This document shows positions 49,532-61,213 of a DNA stretch of 64,000 nt, in pieces. The DNA is from Perognathus longimembris pacificus (Eukaryota > Chordata > Mammalia > Rodentia > Heteromyidae): positions 58,553,934-58,617,933 of the forward strand of contig NC_063169.1 in the NCBI RefSeq assembly GCF_023159225.1. The letters run 5' to 3'. The notes under the pieces are model-generated. The model did no database searches and was not told the origin of the DNA. It saw only the letters and a program-made list of their open reading frames with translations. The translations under genes were made by a program, and so were the position numbers. How positions within the stretch are numbered: position 1 is the stretch's first letter; every line of letters starts with the position of its first letter.

Positions 49532-50211
49532 AATGTAGCAGCAGCTCTGTGATGGTCCTTGCTTTCAAATTATTCAGATGCTACCCATGTAAATACTTTT
49601 TCTAAAAACAAATGAAACCATTTTCCTACCATTTGATGTTTTGCGCAAGGCTTATCTTTCCTGCGTGTCCTGTCATAGTAGGGTCATCGAAGTGCTGATT
49701 ACTCTTTAGCAAGGAGATAAGTGAATTTGATTTTGACTCAAAAAGAAGCTAACTAGTGGGATAGCCTTTGCTTCTTCTGAATATGGGTCCAGCTCCATTC
49801 GTAGAACACCCACGGTGTAGAGCCCAAGTGTGTATTGGACGCACCTGACCACTGGTGATGGTCCTTTTTCACACTACAGTGCCTCTTCTTTAGCGCCTAC
49901 AAGAGCTTTTCGAGGTTACCATAGGACAAGGAGCTGAGAGTTCCCCTTTTGTTGTTCCCCAAAACACTGCAGGAGCGAGGAGAGAGAGGGGCAGTTGTCC
50001 CTTAATTTTTCTCTACATTTCATTTGTTCCGTTCTATATTCAAAGTAGGTGAGAGACAGAAAACTAGGTCATTAGCATTATTAGCTGATTTTCTTCCAAT
50101 CATTAAGCTAACAAATTACTAAGGGAACAGTTGAAATGTCATGAGTGATTACAGTCACTTCGTTCAAAAGCGTTGCATCCTTTGGTTTTTAATGCGACAT
50201 CTCTGTTTTAG

Positions 50212-50740
50212 CTGGCTCGTCTCACTTGAAAAAGCCAACCGGTTCCAAAACGTCCACGTCACCATCCACTTCATCCACCTCTTCTCGACCGAGAGCTTCC
50301 AAGGAGACAACTGCTAGCAAAGCAGGGACAGTGGGGATAGCCAAGGGCAAGAAAAAAGCTGGCAAGCAGTCCTCGACCTCTAGACTGTCCTCAGACACCG
50401 CCACACCTGGCCCATCTGATCTTAAAGGAGACCCTGCAGAGAGCAGCACCGGGCGCCTCCAACCTGAACAGACTGTCCCTGGGTCTGAGGAGCAGACGAC
50501 AGGCAAATCCAAGGCCCCAGGCCCTCTGCTCCCTGTGACTCCACCGCCCTCCTCCCCTGCCCTCCCTCTGTCTCTTGAAGATCAGTGCATTATTGCCTCA
50601 GACACTCCGGTGGTCCTGGTCAGCAATGGAGCTGACCAGCCCATCTCTGCCTTAGACCCCAGTCAACTCATTTGGACCGAAGAACCCATCACTCTCTACT
50701 CAGGAGGTGGTTTAAGTGTTAACAGAGAAAATGCAAAATG
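50212..50740 (+). CDS. PHACTR2: PHACTR2 coding exon 5 of 8 (long Ser/Thr/Pro-rich linker)
   Basis: At 529 nt this is the largest exon here. It encodes (A)GSSHLKKPTGSKTSTSPS onward, a Ser/Thr-rich and Lys-rich stretch, then a Pro-rich stretch (PLLPVTPPPSSPALPLSL), then the conserved block EDQCIIASDTPVVLVSNGAD and ENAK(C). The family match to PHACTR2 is clear, especially in the last third. The sequence looks disordered. The acceptor is 'ctctgttttag' ending at 50211 and the donor is 'aaaatg|gtaagt' at 50741. It closes with two bases of a Cys codon, so the phase changes here and the next exon begins with one base. GC content is visibly higher than in the flanking intron. Confidence 0.95.
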
Positions 50741-50966
50741 GTAAGTCAGGCCCAAAGCTCGTGGTCTACCTAAGTACCTAGAAGTTCACTAAAGTCATGA
50801 GTGAAGCTCTCTTTTTTATTGAACTGATGAATGCTAGGTAAACACACACAGAGTCCAACCACTGGATTTTCTTAGCCCTGCCCTGGGAATGCCAAGAGGT
50901 ATGGAGAAAATCTCATTGATGAAGTGATAGACACCACTTTAAATAGCCTGTGTCAGTAAAGCTCAG

Positions 50967-50970
<4 letters not shown>

Positions 50971-51003
<33 letters not shown>
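50971..51003. repeat. GT microsatellite
   Basis: GT run 230 bases after the donor of PHACTR2 exon 5. Confidence 0.9.
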
Positions 51004-51004
<1 letters not shown>

Positions 51005-51471
51005 TTAAACAGTTCCTTTTTCCTTCCTTAGCTTGTTTATCTGTAGATCTTTATTGTTTGAGTCCAGTTTGCTCACCCGTTCCTGCCCACCAACACCATA
51101 ACAAGTTAGCTTCTTCCCCCCAAGAAAATTAAGACTCAGGAAAGAACTCTGGAATTCCAATTCCTTTTCTTCCAACAAAAGACAGGTTCTCATTTTACTC
51201 CTTTAATTTCCCACCCAGCCCAGATTTCCTCTCCTCTTTCACAGAGCCTTCCAATAGTTCTAGACAGAATCAGTTATTTTATCTCCTGGTAGAATAGTGA
51301 TCCTACCATCATCCAATGCCAAATCTAGAAATCTTGGTATCATCCTACAATTCTCATCCTTCTTTATGCTTTGAATCTAAGCACAAAATCCCACAAACAT
51401 GCTACTGAAAGGTAAGTAAGATAGGGGATGCCTTTTGTCCCACAGGTATGAACAGAAAGAAGACTGTCATA

Positions 51472-51674
51472 GGGGTTGGGGATATGGCCTAGTGGCAAGA
51501 GTGCTTGCCTCGTATACATGAGGCCCTGGGTTCAATTCCCCAGCACCACATATACAGAAAATGGCAGAAGGGGTGCTGTGGCTCAAGTGGCAGAGTGCTA
51601 GCCTTGAGCAAAAAGAAGCCAGGGACAGTGCTCAGGCCCTGAGTCCAAGCCCCAGGACTGCCCCCCCCAAAAAA
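51472..51674 (+). mobile_element. ID-dimer SINE
   Basis: Target duplication 'aaagaagactgtcata' (16 bp, perfect) at 51456-51471 and 51675-51690. A C-run precedes the A-tail. Confidence 0.92.
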
Positions 51675-51834
51675 AAAGAAGACTGTCATAAATGCAGTTA
51701 CCCATTCTATCTAGGGAAGGCTTGGAGTTCTTAAATCTAAATACTTCAATGGGTTTTCTTTCATAAAACAAAAACACATTAGTGTATTAATTAGGTTGGT
51801 TTTGATCCAGACAGTAAAATATCGACTTATTTAA

Positions 51835-52030
51835 GGGTCCTGACCTTCATTTATTGAACATTTAATATCAAGAACTAGGATGGTACATCCATTATCGTTT
51901 AATTCACATCAATATGCCCTGAGGTGTCCTGCTTCGTAGATGAGAAAATGGGGATGGAGCGAGGTAACTGTGCTAGGCTTACACTGTGAGTGAGCAGAAG
52001 AAGAGTTGGAGTGCAAATGTGACCCTGCCT
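51835..52030 (+). repeat. MIR-like ancient repeat
   Basis: 'catttattgaacatttaata', 'gtagatgagaaaatggggat' and 'gaggtaactgtgctaggctt'. Confidence 0.5.
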
Positions 52031-52114
52031 TGAGACGCAGGCTGGGAATCACTTCAGATCTCTTCTCAAACTCATGCTTCTATTTCTGCCATTTATTTTT
52101 GTGTGTGTTTCTTT

Positions 52115-52347
52115 CTTTGTTGCCATCCTGGGACTTGAACTTGAGCCTGGGTGCTGTCTCTGAGCTGCTTTTGCTCAAGGCTAGCACTCTACCATTTGAT
52201 CCATAGGTCCACTTCCGGCTTTTTCTAGTTTCTTGGAGATAAGAGTCTCATGGACTTTTCTGCCCGAGCTGACTTCAAACGGTGATTCCCAGATCTCAGC
52301 CTCCTGAGTAACTAAGATTATAGGCATGAGTGATCAGCACCCAGTTA
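52115..52347 (-). mobile_element. B1-plus-ID composite SINE (antisense)
   Basis: 'gctcaaggctagcactctac', 'gagataagagtctcatggac' and 'cagatctcagcctcctgagt'. Confidence 0.8.
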
Positions 52348-53391
52348 CAAGTATGACTTTTTTTTTGTTCTTTTTTTAAGCAAAATATTGGCCAACATGC
52401 CCAAAAAGTACAAATGTTTAAGATAACATCTAAGTTTGGGGAGATGTATTATTAAGTTCTTGTATTCATTGTTCAACATACTGAGGAATAAGAACATTGG
52501 TCTTGAGCATTTAGAGAGCCAATGGCCAAAGATGACCTGACTCTATTCAGTTCACTTCCACAAACAGGGAGCTTCTGTGTTATACTAAGCATCATATTGC
52601 ATGCTGAGAGTTTAATATCCCTAGGTAGCCTACATGTGAAGAATTGTCACAATGGTAAACATCAGCTTTCCATTTCTCCTGATACTACCCTTGGGGGACC
52701 AAGATTAGGACATTATGTGACATTAGAATATTTATCACAGATTTTCCTGTTAGGGATAGTCAAAGTAATTAATGCTTTCCTGTAAGAACTGTTGTGTTTT
52801 CTTCACTATTACGTTAATCAAAAATGAAAACCCAAACTATAATTCTACATCGATAGTCTCTATTTGTTCTTGAATTACCTGGAGTAAGTAGTCTCTCCAA
52901 TTTTCTCCTGAATGCTTTCTTCCTTTGTCAAGTGGATATTTAAATTTCAAGTTTGGGCTCTTGGTTGCTGGCTTTACTTAGAACTCTCCGCAGTTATATT
53001 TAGTTACCTAAAGTGTGAAAATCTTGTCATTTTATGAAAAGACTTCTGTTGGAACACAAACATCATAACTTTAAAGAGGGCAAGTGGCTGTGCATAAAAA
53101 TACCTAACCTGTATTTCCAGATTGTGAGGTTCTAACTGTAGGGTTCTGTTTATTGGTAGTTTTATCCACAACATACGTATCTGCTGTATTGTAAGGCAGA
53201 AACTAATCAGCTCATTTTAAGGCTGTATCCAAGGTGACTTGAGAAACTCTCAAACGCTTCAAGATGGACCATTTTGTCCAGCATGCCAAGAAACTGGAAG
53301 GGGAAAATTTTAAAGTAAAGGCAAGATTAACTGATACTAATAACCAATAGTTAAGGTTAAGTATAACTTAGAACATTCGTGTAACTTTTTG

Positions 53392-53622
53392 TGTGTGCCA
53401 TTACTGGGGCTTGAATGTAGGGCCTAGATGCAGTGCATTAGTTCTTTTATGCTCAGGGCTGAGGCTCTACCACTTGAGCCACAGCTTCACTTTTAGCATT
53501 TTGCTAGTAAATTGGAGGGAAGTCTCATACTTTTCTGTTGACTCTGGCTTTGAACCACCACAATCCTCAGATCTTAGCTTCCTGGTTCAGCAGGATTACA
53601 GGAGTGAGCCACTGGCACCTGA
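53392..53622 (-). mobile_element. B1-plus-ID composite SINE (antisense)
   Basis: 'ctctaccacttgagccacag' and 'attacaggagtgagccactg'. Confidence 0.75.
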
Positions 53623-53705
53623 CTCATTAATATAAAGTTTAATAAGTAGAAAATAAAATACAACATCGAGGGAACTGTGAGTCTCTCTCATTTTGATTCT
53701 AGATT

Positions 53706-53750
53706 GTATATATGTATATATATGTATATATATATATATATATATATTTT
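53706..53750. repeat. TA microsatellite
   Basis: 'tatatatgta' variants ending in (TA)n and a T-run. Confidence 0.85.
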
Positions 53751-54109
53751 TTTAACCATACTTGGGAAACTTCCTCCTGACATTTCTTGGGCTAAAAATC
53801 ACGTGCCCACCTTACTGTATAGACTGCTTATACATTGCACACTGACTCTGTAAAGTGTAGAGTACAATAAAATGCAAATGGTGAGGTTAAAATAGTAATT
53901 TCATTAAAAAATTAGTAATGAATGACAAAAAGGAAGAACAGGGCTTGACTCTGAAATATATTCTATTCTGCTATATCCAGAAGCAATTATTATTCGTTGG
54001 TGTGTCTATTAAACATTTTGCCATCACGGATAATGACAGCCTTTTTTCCACATGAATGGTTTCCAAAAGCAGTCAACTAAAAAGACAGACCCACAGAAAG
54101 GTTTTCCCA

Positions 54110-54312
54110 TAGATAGGCACAAGTGGCTCGTACCTGTAATCCTGACTGAAAATCTGAGGGTTAAGGTTCAAAGCAAGCTCAGCCAGACAAGTGCAATTAT
54201 CTTATCTCCAATTAATTAACAAAAAACTGAAAGGGGAAGCGTGGTTCAAGTCTAGAGCAAAAAAGCCAAGGGAGAGCAGGATGCCAAGAGCTGAATCCCT
54301 AGTCCTGACACA
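54110..54312 (+). mobile_element. B1-plus-ID composite SINE
   Basis: 'gtggctcgtacctgtaatcc' and 'cttatctccaattaattaac'. Confidence 0.7.
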
Positions 54313-54335
54313 CACAGAAAAAAAGTTTCCTCTTC

Positions 54336-54447
54336 CCAGCACGGTGGTACAAGCCTGTAATTCCATCACTCAAGAGGGAGGAGGCAGGAAGACTGAGGGT
54401 TAAAGGACAGCTTGGGCTACATAGGGATATCCTGTCTCAAAAATTAG
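54336..54447 (+). mobile_element. B1-type SINE
   Basis: 'agcacggtggtacaagcctg' and 'gcttgggctacatagggata'. Confidence 0.75.
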
Positions 54448-54535
54448 TAAGAAGAACAATAATGTCTTCTCTTAGTTAAGACTATGTGCTTAGGGAAACA
54501 ATATAGTGGCTTCTCAAAAAATTAAAAATAGAAAC

Positions 54536-54717
54536 CAGGAGCCAGTGGCTCATACCTGTAATCCTAGCTACTCAGGAGGCTGAGATCTGAGGATCACAGT
54601 TTGACACCAATTTTGGCAGGAGACTCTGTGAGACTATTATCTCAAATTAACCACGAAAAAGCTGGAAGTGGCTCTGTGGAGCACTATCCTTGAGCACAAA
54701 AGCCAAGCCCTAGGACC

Positions 54718-54722
<5 letters not shown>
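54536..54722 (+). mobile_element. B1-plus-ID composite SINE ending in CA repeat
   Basis: 'agtggctcatacctgtaatc' and 'actcaggaggctgagatctg'. The shortened ID part leads straight into the CA run. Confidence 0.75.

Positions 54723-54776
<54 letters not shown>
54723..54776. repeat. CA microsatellite at SINE tail
   Basis: About 27 CA units, the longest pure dinucleotide run in the window. Confidence 0.92.
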
Positions 54777-54777
<1 letters not shown>

Positions 54778-55061
54778 ATATAATTATCCCCTTCTGTATA
54801 TATTACCCTGTAGAATTGAATTTGCATGCCTAGGTCCTTGTTTACAGGAACCAAAAGATGGAAAGATCCCACATGTGGGGTTGTGACTGGTGAACAGATT
54901 AGCAAAACGTGGTATATATGTCCAACGGAATCTGTCCAGCTTCTCCTTTTCCCCAGCCTGAGCAGAGCCTTTGTGACACTGAAAGCTCCTTTTGTGGTGT
55001 TGGTGCCCCCTCAGGTTACTCTGAGCTTCACATCACCCCTGTGTTTTCATGCCCTTCACAG

Positions 55062-55246
55062 TTTTATGACCAAAGAGGAGATGGAGAAGGCAGGACCTCA
55101 GCTGCTGGCCCCTGGGCTGATGGGAGAATCTGCAGAGGATGCTGGCCCAAGGGAGTACCAGGCCACTGACTCGGACTCAGATGGCCCCATCTTGTACACA
55201 GACGATGACGAGGAAGAAGATGAGGATGAGGATGGCAGTGGAGAAA
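55062..55246 (+). CDS. PHACTR2: PHACTR2 coding exon 6 of 8 (acidic tract)
   Basis: The exon encodes (C)FMTKEEMEKAGPQLLAPG, then LMGESAEDAGPREYQ, then ATDSDSDGPILYTDD, followed by an uninterrupted acidic run (DDDEEEDEDED) and GSGE. The SDSDGPILYTDD block and acidic tail are characteristic of PHACTR2. Compared with the human protein as I remember it, a few residues appear to be missing between the LMGES and REYQ blocks. The acceptor is 'gcccttcacag' ending at 55061 and the donor is 'ggagaaa|gtaaga' at 55247. A second possible acceptor, 'gccccctcag', lies near 55014, but using it would add residues not seen in the family. Confidence 0.94.
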
Positions 55247-56629
55247 GTAAGACTTTTGCAGGAGGTGGGGAGGGGAGGAGATAGTGGACAGAGGCAGCTG
55301 CATGTTGCAAAGAGCACACCGGACAGCTGGTGTTTTTCTTCTCCTGGCTTCCGTTCTCACAGTACAAGTATGGCTATCTATCCTAAAGTTCAGCTATGTT
55401 GTAGAAGATGATGCCAAGAGTTGGCTTTGGCCTTCATCCGTGAGCTAGCTAGATGGCACCTTTGTGTTTATACCAAGGACCAAGGCTTTCTAATGCGAGG
55501 TGCCTTTCTCCAGCCTGTGACTGTTGTTGCAGAAACAGCAGCAGGGCAAGGTTCATTCACTGGCTTACTCACCCAAGTGTGTGAGAATTTCACTTTCTCA
55601 CACAACAGTTTTCATAGAGAAGAGGGAGGAGTAAGTGAATGGCAAGTAGCTTTATAGACTTAAAAACACTCACTCAGCACAACTTGTAAAGGTAGAATAA
55701 GGAGCCTTCCTGAATAAAAGAGAGTTAGTGCTACCATTTATATTCATCTTAAACAACTGGAATGTGTGGGTTTTTTTTAAACCTCTGAGCAGGATGACTT
55801 GAGAGGAATTCATTGTGGGATTGAATTTGTAGACTATGAAAATGCATATAGAGAGAGATTATGAATGCATATATTTTAAAATGCTAAGACAAAAAAATTG
55901 GGTCAAGAAGATCAAAGTTATACACACATATACACATGAAGAAGGCATAATGGGAACCATAAAACACTGTTTGGAAAACGGGAGAGGAAAAAGAAGCAGG
56001 GGAATATAAAAAAAGAAGTTATTGTTTCACTCATGATTACACAGAAGTTTGTCAGATTCCCTCTGATTTGTATAGAGGAGGGGGGAAAAAAGCAAAATTA
56101 TCTCATCCATCTGGTATGAACTCTCATCTGCTGAGATTTAAGGGTCCGTGGGTAATTGAGGGTTACAACATTTGTGTACATGCTAGACTCTTTGCCAACA
56201 TGAATGGAGCGAAGAGGATGACAGGGATTAACTGTACAGAACAAATAAAATTTGTGTTAACTTGAAAAAGAAAAGGCAGGAAAAGCATTGTGCAATCACT
56301 AATTTCCATTATCCACCGTATCAGCGAAATACCACCATATCACTTCAGCTATCTCTTTCCAAGTGTTGAGCTTATAGACTTCCAAGTTTTTTCATGGTGT
56401 CCCAAGATTTTCCCAGCACATTTTTTAAATAAAAAAATTGGTTTGCTAGGCTTCTCAGAATGCACTACACCCAAGTCAAAAATCTTCTTTCCCGCCTTGG
56501 TTAATGAGCATTGCCCTTTCGTGTGTGGATAAACAACTTGTCCTGGGCCCTATTTAAAGGGCCCTGTAACCTAAACAAACCCACTAATGGCTGCTTTATC
56601 TGCATCCCTCCCCTGGTTTCTATCCTCAG
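55247..56629 (+). other. PHACTR2 intron between coding exons 6 and 7
   Basis: This 1.4-kb intron has no recognised SINE or LINE. It holds only short A-rich runs and chance open frames. Confidence 0.55.
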
Positions 56630-56786
56630 GTACTCTGGCAAGTAAGATCCGGCGGAGGGATACTCTTGCTATCAAACTTGGCAACAGACCATCCAAGAAA
56701 GAGTTAGAGGACAAGAACATCTTACAGCGTACATCTGAAGAGGAAAGGCAGGAAATCCGGCATCAAATCGGAACCAAGCTGGTCAG
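56630..56786 (+). CDS. PHACTR2: PHACTR2 coding exon 7 of 8 (second RPEL motif)
   Basis: The exon encodes (S)[17 protein letters not shown], then [18 protein letters not shown], then [16 protein letters not shown](R). It holds the first of the clustered C-terminal RPEL repeats, with core RPSKKEL, which binds G-actin. The spacing to the next repeat is typical of PHACTR proteins. The acceptor is 'tatcctcag' ending at 56629 and the donor is 'ggtcag|gtaatt' at 56787. It is 157 nt (2+153+2) and phase-matched to both neighbours. This and the next exon are the most conserved parts of the gene in the window. Confidence 0.96.
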
Positions 56787-57298
56787 GTAATTGCTGGTGT
56801 TGTATGCAAGACTGACTGATTCATACCTGCCTCCCTCCTGAAGTTGTCTGAGAGCGATGTGAATTTGGCAGGGTGGGTGGGTGGACATATCGGCCCATCG
56901 GCCCTTTTACAGTTAGCCTTGGATGGTGAGCCACAAGTCTCAGCTAGACAGTAGCTTTAAGATCTCCAAAACCTTGCTCAGGCTAGGCCCAACAAACTGT
57001 TCCTACAGAGGACCAATTAGTGAAAATTCTACGTTTCATTGCCCAGACAGTCTCTGATACAGTTTACTGGCCCAGGGAAATGAAGAAGGTTTCAGAAGGC
57101 CACACTGTATCTTCATAGCAAAACCAGATTAGGATTTCTATCCATGGGATTTCTTCCTAATCATTCTTTTATCGTGTCTCCTATTTTGTACTTTTTATAC
57201 TAAGAGATTATATGCTTATGTTTGTTGGCATGTTGCTATTGTTTGTTTTGCTGTGAAGAAATTAAATCACTGAGTAGTATTTATATACAAGAATAATG

Positions 57299-57530
57299 TC
57301 TTAGCACTGATGGCTCATGCCTATAATCCTAGCTATTCAGGAGACTGAGGTCTGTGGATCGTTGTTCAAAGCCAGCCTGGGCAGAAATCTCTCCATGAGA
57401 CTCTTATCTTCAATTAACCACTCAAAAAGAGAAATGGCACTGTGGCTCAAGTGGTAGAATGCTAGCCTTGAGCACAAGGAGGCTCAAGGACAGCTCCCAG
57501 GCCCCAAGTTCAAGCCCCACAACCAAAAAA
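57299..57530 (+). mobile_element. B1-plus-ID composite SINE
   Basis: 'tggctcatgcctataatcct' and 'actgtggctcaagtggtaga'. Confidence 0.8.
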
Positions 57531-57544
57531 ATAAAATAAAATAA

Positions 57545-57860
57545 ATTGGCAGTCTGAACACAGTGGCTCATACCTGTAATCCCAGCAATTTGAGAGAACT
57601 AAGGTTAGAAGCCAGCTTAGATAAAAAGTTCAGGAGACTTTATCCAACAAACAAGCTGGAGTGGGTAGATCTCACATGCAACCCCAAATATATAGGAGGC
57701 CGTATGTAGGAAGATTGTGGTCCAAGCCGAGCCCTAAGCAAAAACTGAGTCTGTTCCTGTAAAATAAAGCAAAAAAGGCTATAAATGCGATTCTAGTTAC
57801 AGAATGCGTGTCTAGCAAGTACAAGGCCTTGAGTTCTAATGCCAGTACTGCCAAAATAAA
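57545..57860 (+). mobile_element. Diverged composite SINE
   Basis: 'gtggctcatacctgtaatcc' near its left end and 'aaggccttgagttctaatgc' near its right end, with degenerate sequence between. Confidence 0.55.
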
Positions 57861-58220
57861 ATAATAATGATGATAATAATGGCAAATAAATGTATCACTT
57901 TCAAATAAAGAACATTATGCCAGGCAAGTCTAGACTCAAGTAATCTGTATATTAACTCAAGCGATCAGCCTAGCTATGGAAGCATACCAGAAATACAGTG
58001 ATCCCAGCAAAATCGATTTCTTTCTTTTTCACCTTACATTCTGGGAGTAGCTAGGCTATCCATACAGTGAGAGGCCCAGTCCTACAACATCAGCCTGGCA
58101 CCCAGGTTCCTTCTGCATCCCTACTCCTTAGTTCCCTGGGATAGTCCCAACTGCAAGCATGTCTAAGGTCAATCCTGTGGGAGAGGAAAGGGAAAGAAGA
58201 GAATACTCTCAGGTCACTCT

Positions 58221-58449
58221 TTCTGTGCATCCTGAGGCTTGAACTCAGGGCCTGAACACTGTCCCTGAGCTTATTTTGCTCCACACTAGCACTCTACCAC
58301 TTGAGCCACAGCACTGCTTCAAGATTGTTTTGGTAGTGTAGTGGAGATAAGAGTTTCAGACTTCCCTGCCCTGACTGGCTTCAAACGGCAATCCTCAGCC
58401 CTCAGCCTCTTGAGTAGCTAGGATGACAGGTAGGAGCCACCAGCACCCT
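58221..58449 (-). mobile_element. B1-plus-ID composite SINE (antisense)
   Basis: 'actctaccacttgagccaca' and 'agcctcttgagtagctagga'. Confidence 0.78.
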
Positions 58450-58783
58450 GCCACTCATTCATTTCTCAGGGTAAAAATCAGAGCTTGAAAAGCAACTCTT
58501 CTCACATGCCATTGTAAAAACAATCACATAGTCTGTGGCCAGTTCCCAGGTGATAAACAAGCAGTTTGGTCTCAAAGAGAAAGAGAGAAGATGGAGCGTG
58601 GGGCATCATTGGCCATTTGAGCCACAACCTGGAGTCACCAAAATGATGTGAAGGAGGGACTTTTGTGGATTTAAAAAATGCCTTTTTATTCCTTACAACA
58701 TGAACAGGTCTGGCTGTACTGTTGGATTTTGCATTTCCCACTGAATGAGCCTTATTTGTAAACTATTCATTTTGTCATTTTAG

Positions 58784-58839
58784 GAGACTGAGCCAGAGGC
58801 CAACCACTGAAGAATTAGAGCAAAGAAATATCCTAAAAC
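58784..58839 (+). CDS. PHACTR2: PHACTR2 coding exon 8 of 8 in window (third RPEL motif)
   Basis: This 56-nt exon encodes (R)RLSQRPTTEELEQRNILK, with core RPTTEEL, the second repeat of the C-terminal RPEL cluster. It is too short to be noticed as an open frame; I placed it by extending the protein from the previous exon. The acceptor is 'gtcattttag' ending at 58783 and the donor is 'ctaaaac|gtgagt' at 58840. It ends with the first base of a Gln codon, so the next exon should start with AG or AA and encode an acidic stretch before the last RPEL. I could not find that exon in the remaining 5.1 kb, so it should lie to the right. Confidence 0.95.
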
Positions 58840-58975
58840 GTGAGTGCCCTGTGGTATGGGGTCCATAAACAAGCCACTTTACAGCTGGGCCAGTCTTCAG
58901 TCATAACTGACTGGAATGGTCTATTTATGTTATAGCTATATAGCGTTGTTTGCTATTTAAAAATAATTGCTTACT

Positions 58976-59190
58976 GGGCACTTGTCACTCACACCTGTAA
59001 TCCTAGCTGCTTAGGAGGCTGAGATATGACAATCAAGGTTCAAAGATAGTCTGGATAGGAAAGGCTGTAAGACTCTTATCTCCAAGTAACCAGCAAAAAG
59101 CTGGATGTGGAACTGTAGCTCAAGTGGTAGAGCACCATCCTTGAGCAAAAAATTCTAAGGGACAGCACCCAGGCCCTGAGTACAAGCAAA
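58976..59190 (+). mobile_element. B1-plus-ID composite SINE
   Basis: 'cacacctgtaatcctagctg' and 'tgtagctcaagtggtagagc'. Confidence 0.78.
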
Positions 59191-60759
59191 AAGAAAAATC
59201 TTAAGTTTTACATTTTATATAATGGTTTTCAGAGTGTCATTCATTCTTAAACTGGAGTTTCATAGCAATTATTTTTGGAAAAGATGAAATATATTCCCTA
59301 GTTTTCTTTTACCCACATATTTAAGAAAATTCTCCAGTCTACTTGTAAATAAATGTCAAAGAATCCATAAGGAAATCAAACATTCCTATGTTATTACTAA
59401 TTGCCAAAGCTTATTACTAAGTTGAACAAACTACTCAGTTTTACACAACATTATGGTACCCATTTTCAATATTCATTTTCTTATTTGTGATCATTCTGTG
59501 TCCCTTTTACTTACAGTTCTTCAGCTCTTAAAAAGTTCTCCATTCACTTTTTCCTACTTTATTTTTCCATTCTATTTTTCCTTCTAGTCTCTTTGCCAGG
59601 GCTGTATGGAAAACACAAATAGAAACCCAGGTTTGTTTGTTTTTCCTGCTGTTATTTATCAGTAATGTTAACTGACTTCAGCAAGAAATGGATAGTTTTT
59701 AAGTGGAGCCTTCCTGTATTTTTAAGTATTAATCCACTCCCAAAAGAGCTTCTTATTGCATGAAATATCAAAAAAGAGAAATAAGCAGATCTGGGAGAGC
59801 ACTCCATAGAAATACGCCTCTGAAGTGGGCGGAGATCTGTCCAGCCTAGCTCACAGAGCACAGTTGGCCTGCTCATGACCCCAGCTCCTCAGCCTGAGTT
59901 ATTTTCTTTGCTGAAGGAAAGAAAGATTTTCCTAGGATATTTAGACTACAGTTGTCATAACTAAAGCAACCAACAATGAAGATTTAACTGTAAATGGAAT
60001 GCAGTCTATAGGAGAACTTTGTCCTTAACAGTGGTTTTTGTTGTTTGTTTTTCTGGCTGTAGAACCCAAGAAAGGACTTAAGTGCCTAGAAATGGGTGAA
60101 AGTGCCCATTTGAAAGGGAGGGGGGAAAATCATGACTAGAAAACAAGGGCAGATTTTTGCCTTCACTTTTCTGTTGATAGCAACCTCTCATTTTGATCAC
60201 AAAACCTCAGATTTTCATTGCCTTCAATCACATATTCCTAGGAAATATCTGTTGAATTCAGTTTTCAGTTAACTTAAGTGCAGCCTCTAAAAGTTCCTAA
60301 AACTCAGAGATTATGTCTTATTGGATGCCTGATGCAATCTTTGGGGGTGGGGGAAGGGGTGGGAAGACAGAGTAAATTCTGGATAATTCTCTCCTGCTCC
60401 TGTGAGATGAATGTGCCAAACCACACTGGAGTTTGGTTATTTGAGGAACTGTTTCAGGGATCCGGAAATTTATTACATGTTGATCTTAAGTGCTGTGTTG
60501 GCTTTTGTACCCTCTGTTTTCCTGGAGGTTCGGGAAAGAGTGAAATACCAAAGTCAACTTCAGATTTGACTCCAACATTTTCTGTACTTCTTCCTTCTAA
60601 GTTCATGTTGATTCTGGAAACAAAGACACATTTCCAGTCTGGAGACTCTGATAATGGCTTGTGATCTCCCGACACAAGACTGCCTGGCAAAGCCAAACAG
60701 ACTATGGTGGTGGGGACTCTCCTGCTGCCCCCCACCTCTGTTCCCACCCTTCACCACCA

Positions 60760-60782
60760 CCCCCGCCCCCCCGCCCCGCCCC
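60760..60782 (-). other. C-rich tract, possible minus-strand G-quadruplex
   Basis: Four C runs (5, 7, 4, 4) with single-G loops give a compact quadruplex pattern on the minus (non-coding) strand. Confidence 0.55.
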
Positions 60783-61213
60783 ATGGCTTCCCACCTTACA
60801 CAGGGAGCTGAATGGCTTAGCTGACAAACACTTTACGCAGCCCCTCTGCCTTTGGTGTTTCTATATCAAGTGCCATTATTTGTGTATCCCATCTCCAGCT
60901 TTTGTTTCAAACAGCGTAGCTGTCTGTCTGGAGAAAATTGATGTGTGATCATGTATAGTTTTTAAGACCATGTGTTTTCAGTGGGTCATCTTTTTATGAC
61001 AGACTAAGAAACTGAGTTCTCAGTTTCATTCAACAAGTCTCAATCCTCAACCTGTTGCTTTAATCAACAATAAAAACAAAAAGCTATAGATGCAGCTAGC
61101 TTTCATTGGGACCCATGGCACAAATTCTGTTTCTATCTTTTCCCATGTTACTCTTTACTTGGTTTCATTCTTATTTTGGTGTCACTGAACTTTTTCAAAA
61201 ATATAGATGTACT

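Larger units (their letters stand above)
46373..50211 (+). other. PHACTR2 intron between coding exons 4 and 5
   Basis: The first 2.7 kb (46373-49050) shows no recognisable repeat or gene. A B1 (49052-49177), a B1-plus-ID composite (49178-49457) and a CA run (49470-49531) follow. The 109-aa minus-strand open frame at 47250-47579 lacks any recognised motif. The last 600 bases before the exon are unremarkable apart from the polypyrimidine tract. Confidence 0.6.
50741..55061 (+). other. PHACTR2 intron between coding exons 5 and 6
   Basis: Contents in order are a GT run (50971-51003), an ID dimer with clear target duplication (51472-51674), a MIR-like stretch (51835-52030), antisense B1-plus-ID composites (52115-52347, 53392-53622), a TA run (53706-53750) and sense SINEs (54110-54312, 54336-54447, 54536-54722). 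The last of these runs into a long CA repeat. The stretch 52350-53390 shows nothing recognisable. Confidence 0.6.
56787..58783 (+). other. PHACTR2 intron between coding exons 7 and 8
   Basis: The left 500 bases show nothing. Then come sense B1-plus-ID composites (57299-57530, 57545-57860) and an antisense copy (58221-58449). The last 300 bases before the exon are unremarkable. Confidence 0.6.

Noticed and set aside
54826..55061. Coding extension upstream of the acidic-tract exon
   Set aside because: The open frame is intronic; a good acceptor at 55061 and family sequence define the exon start.
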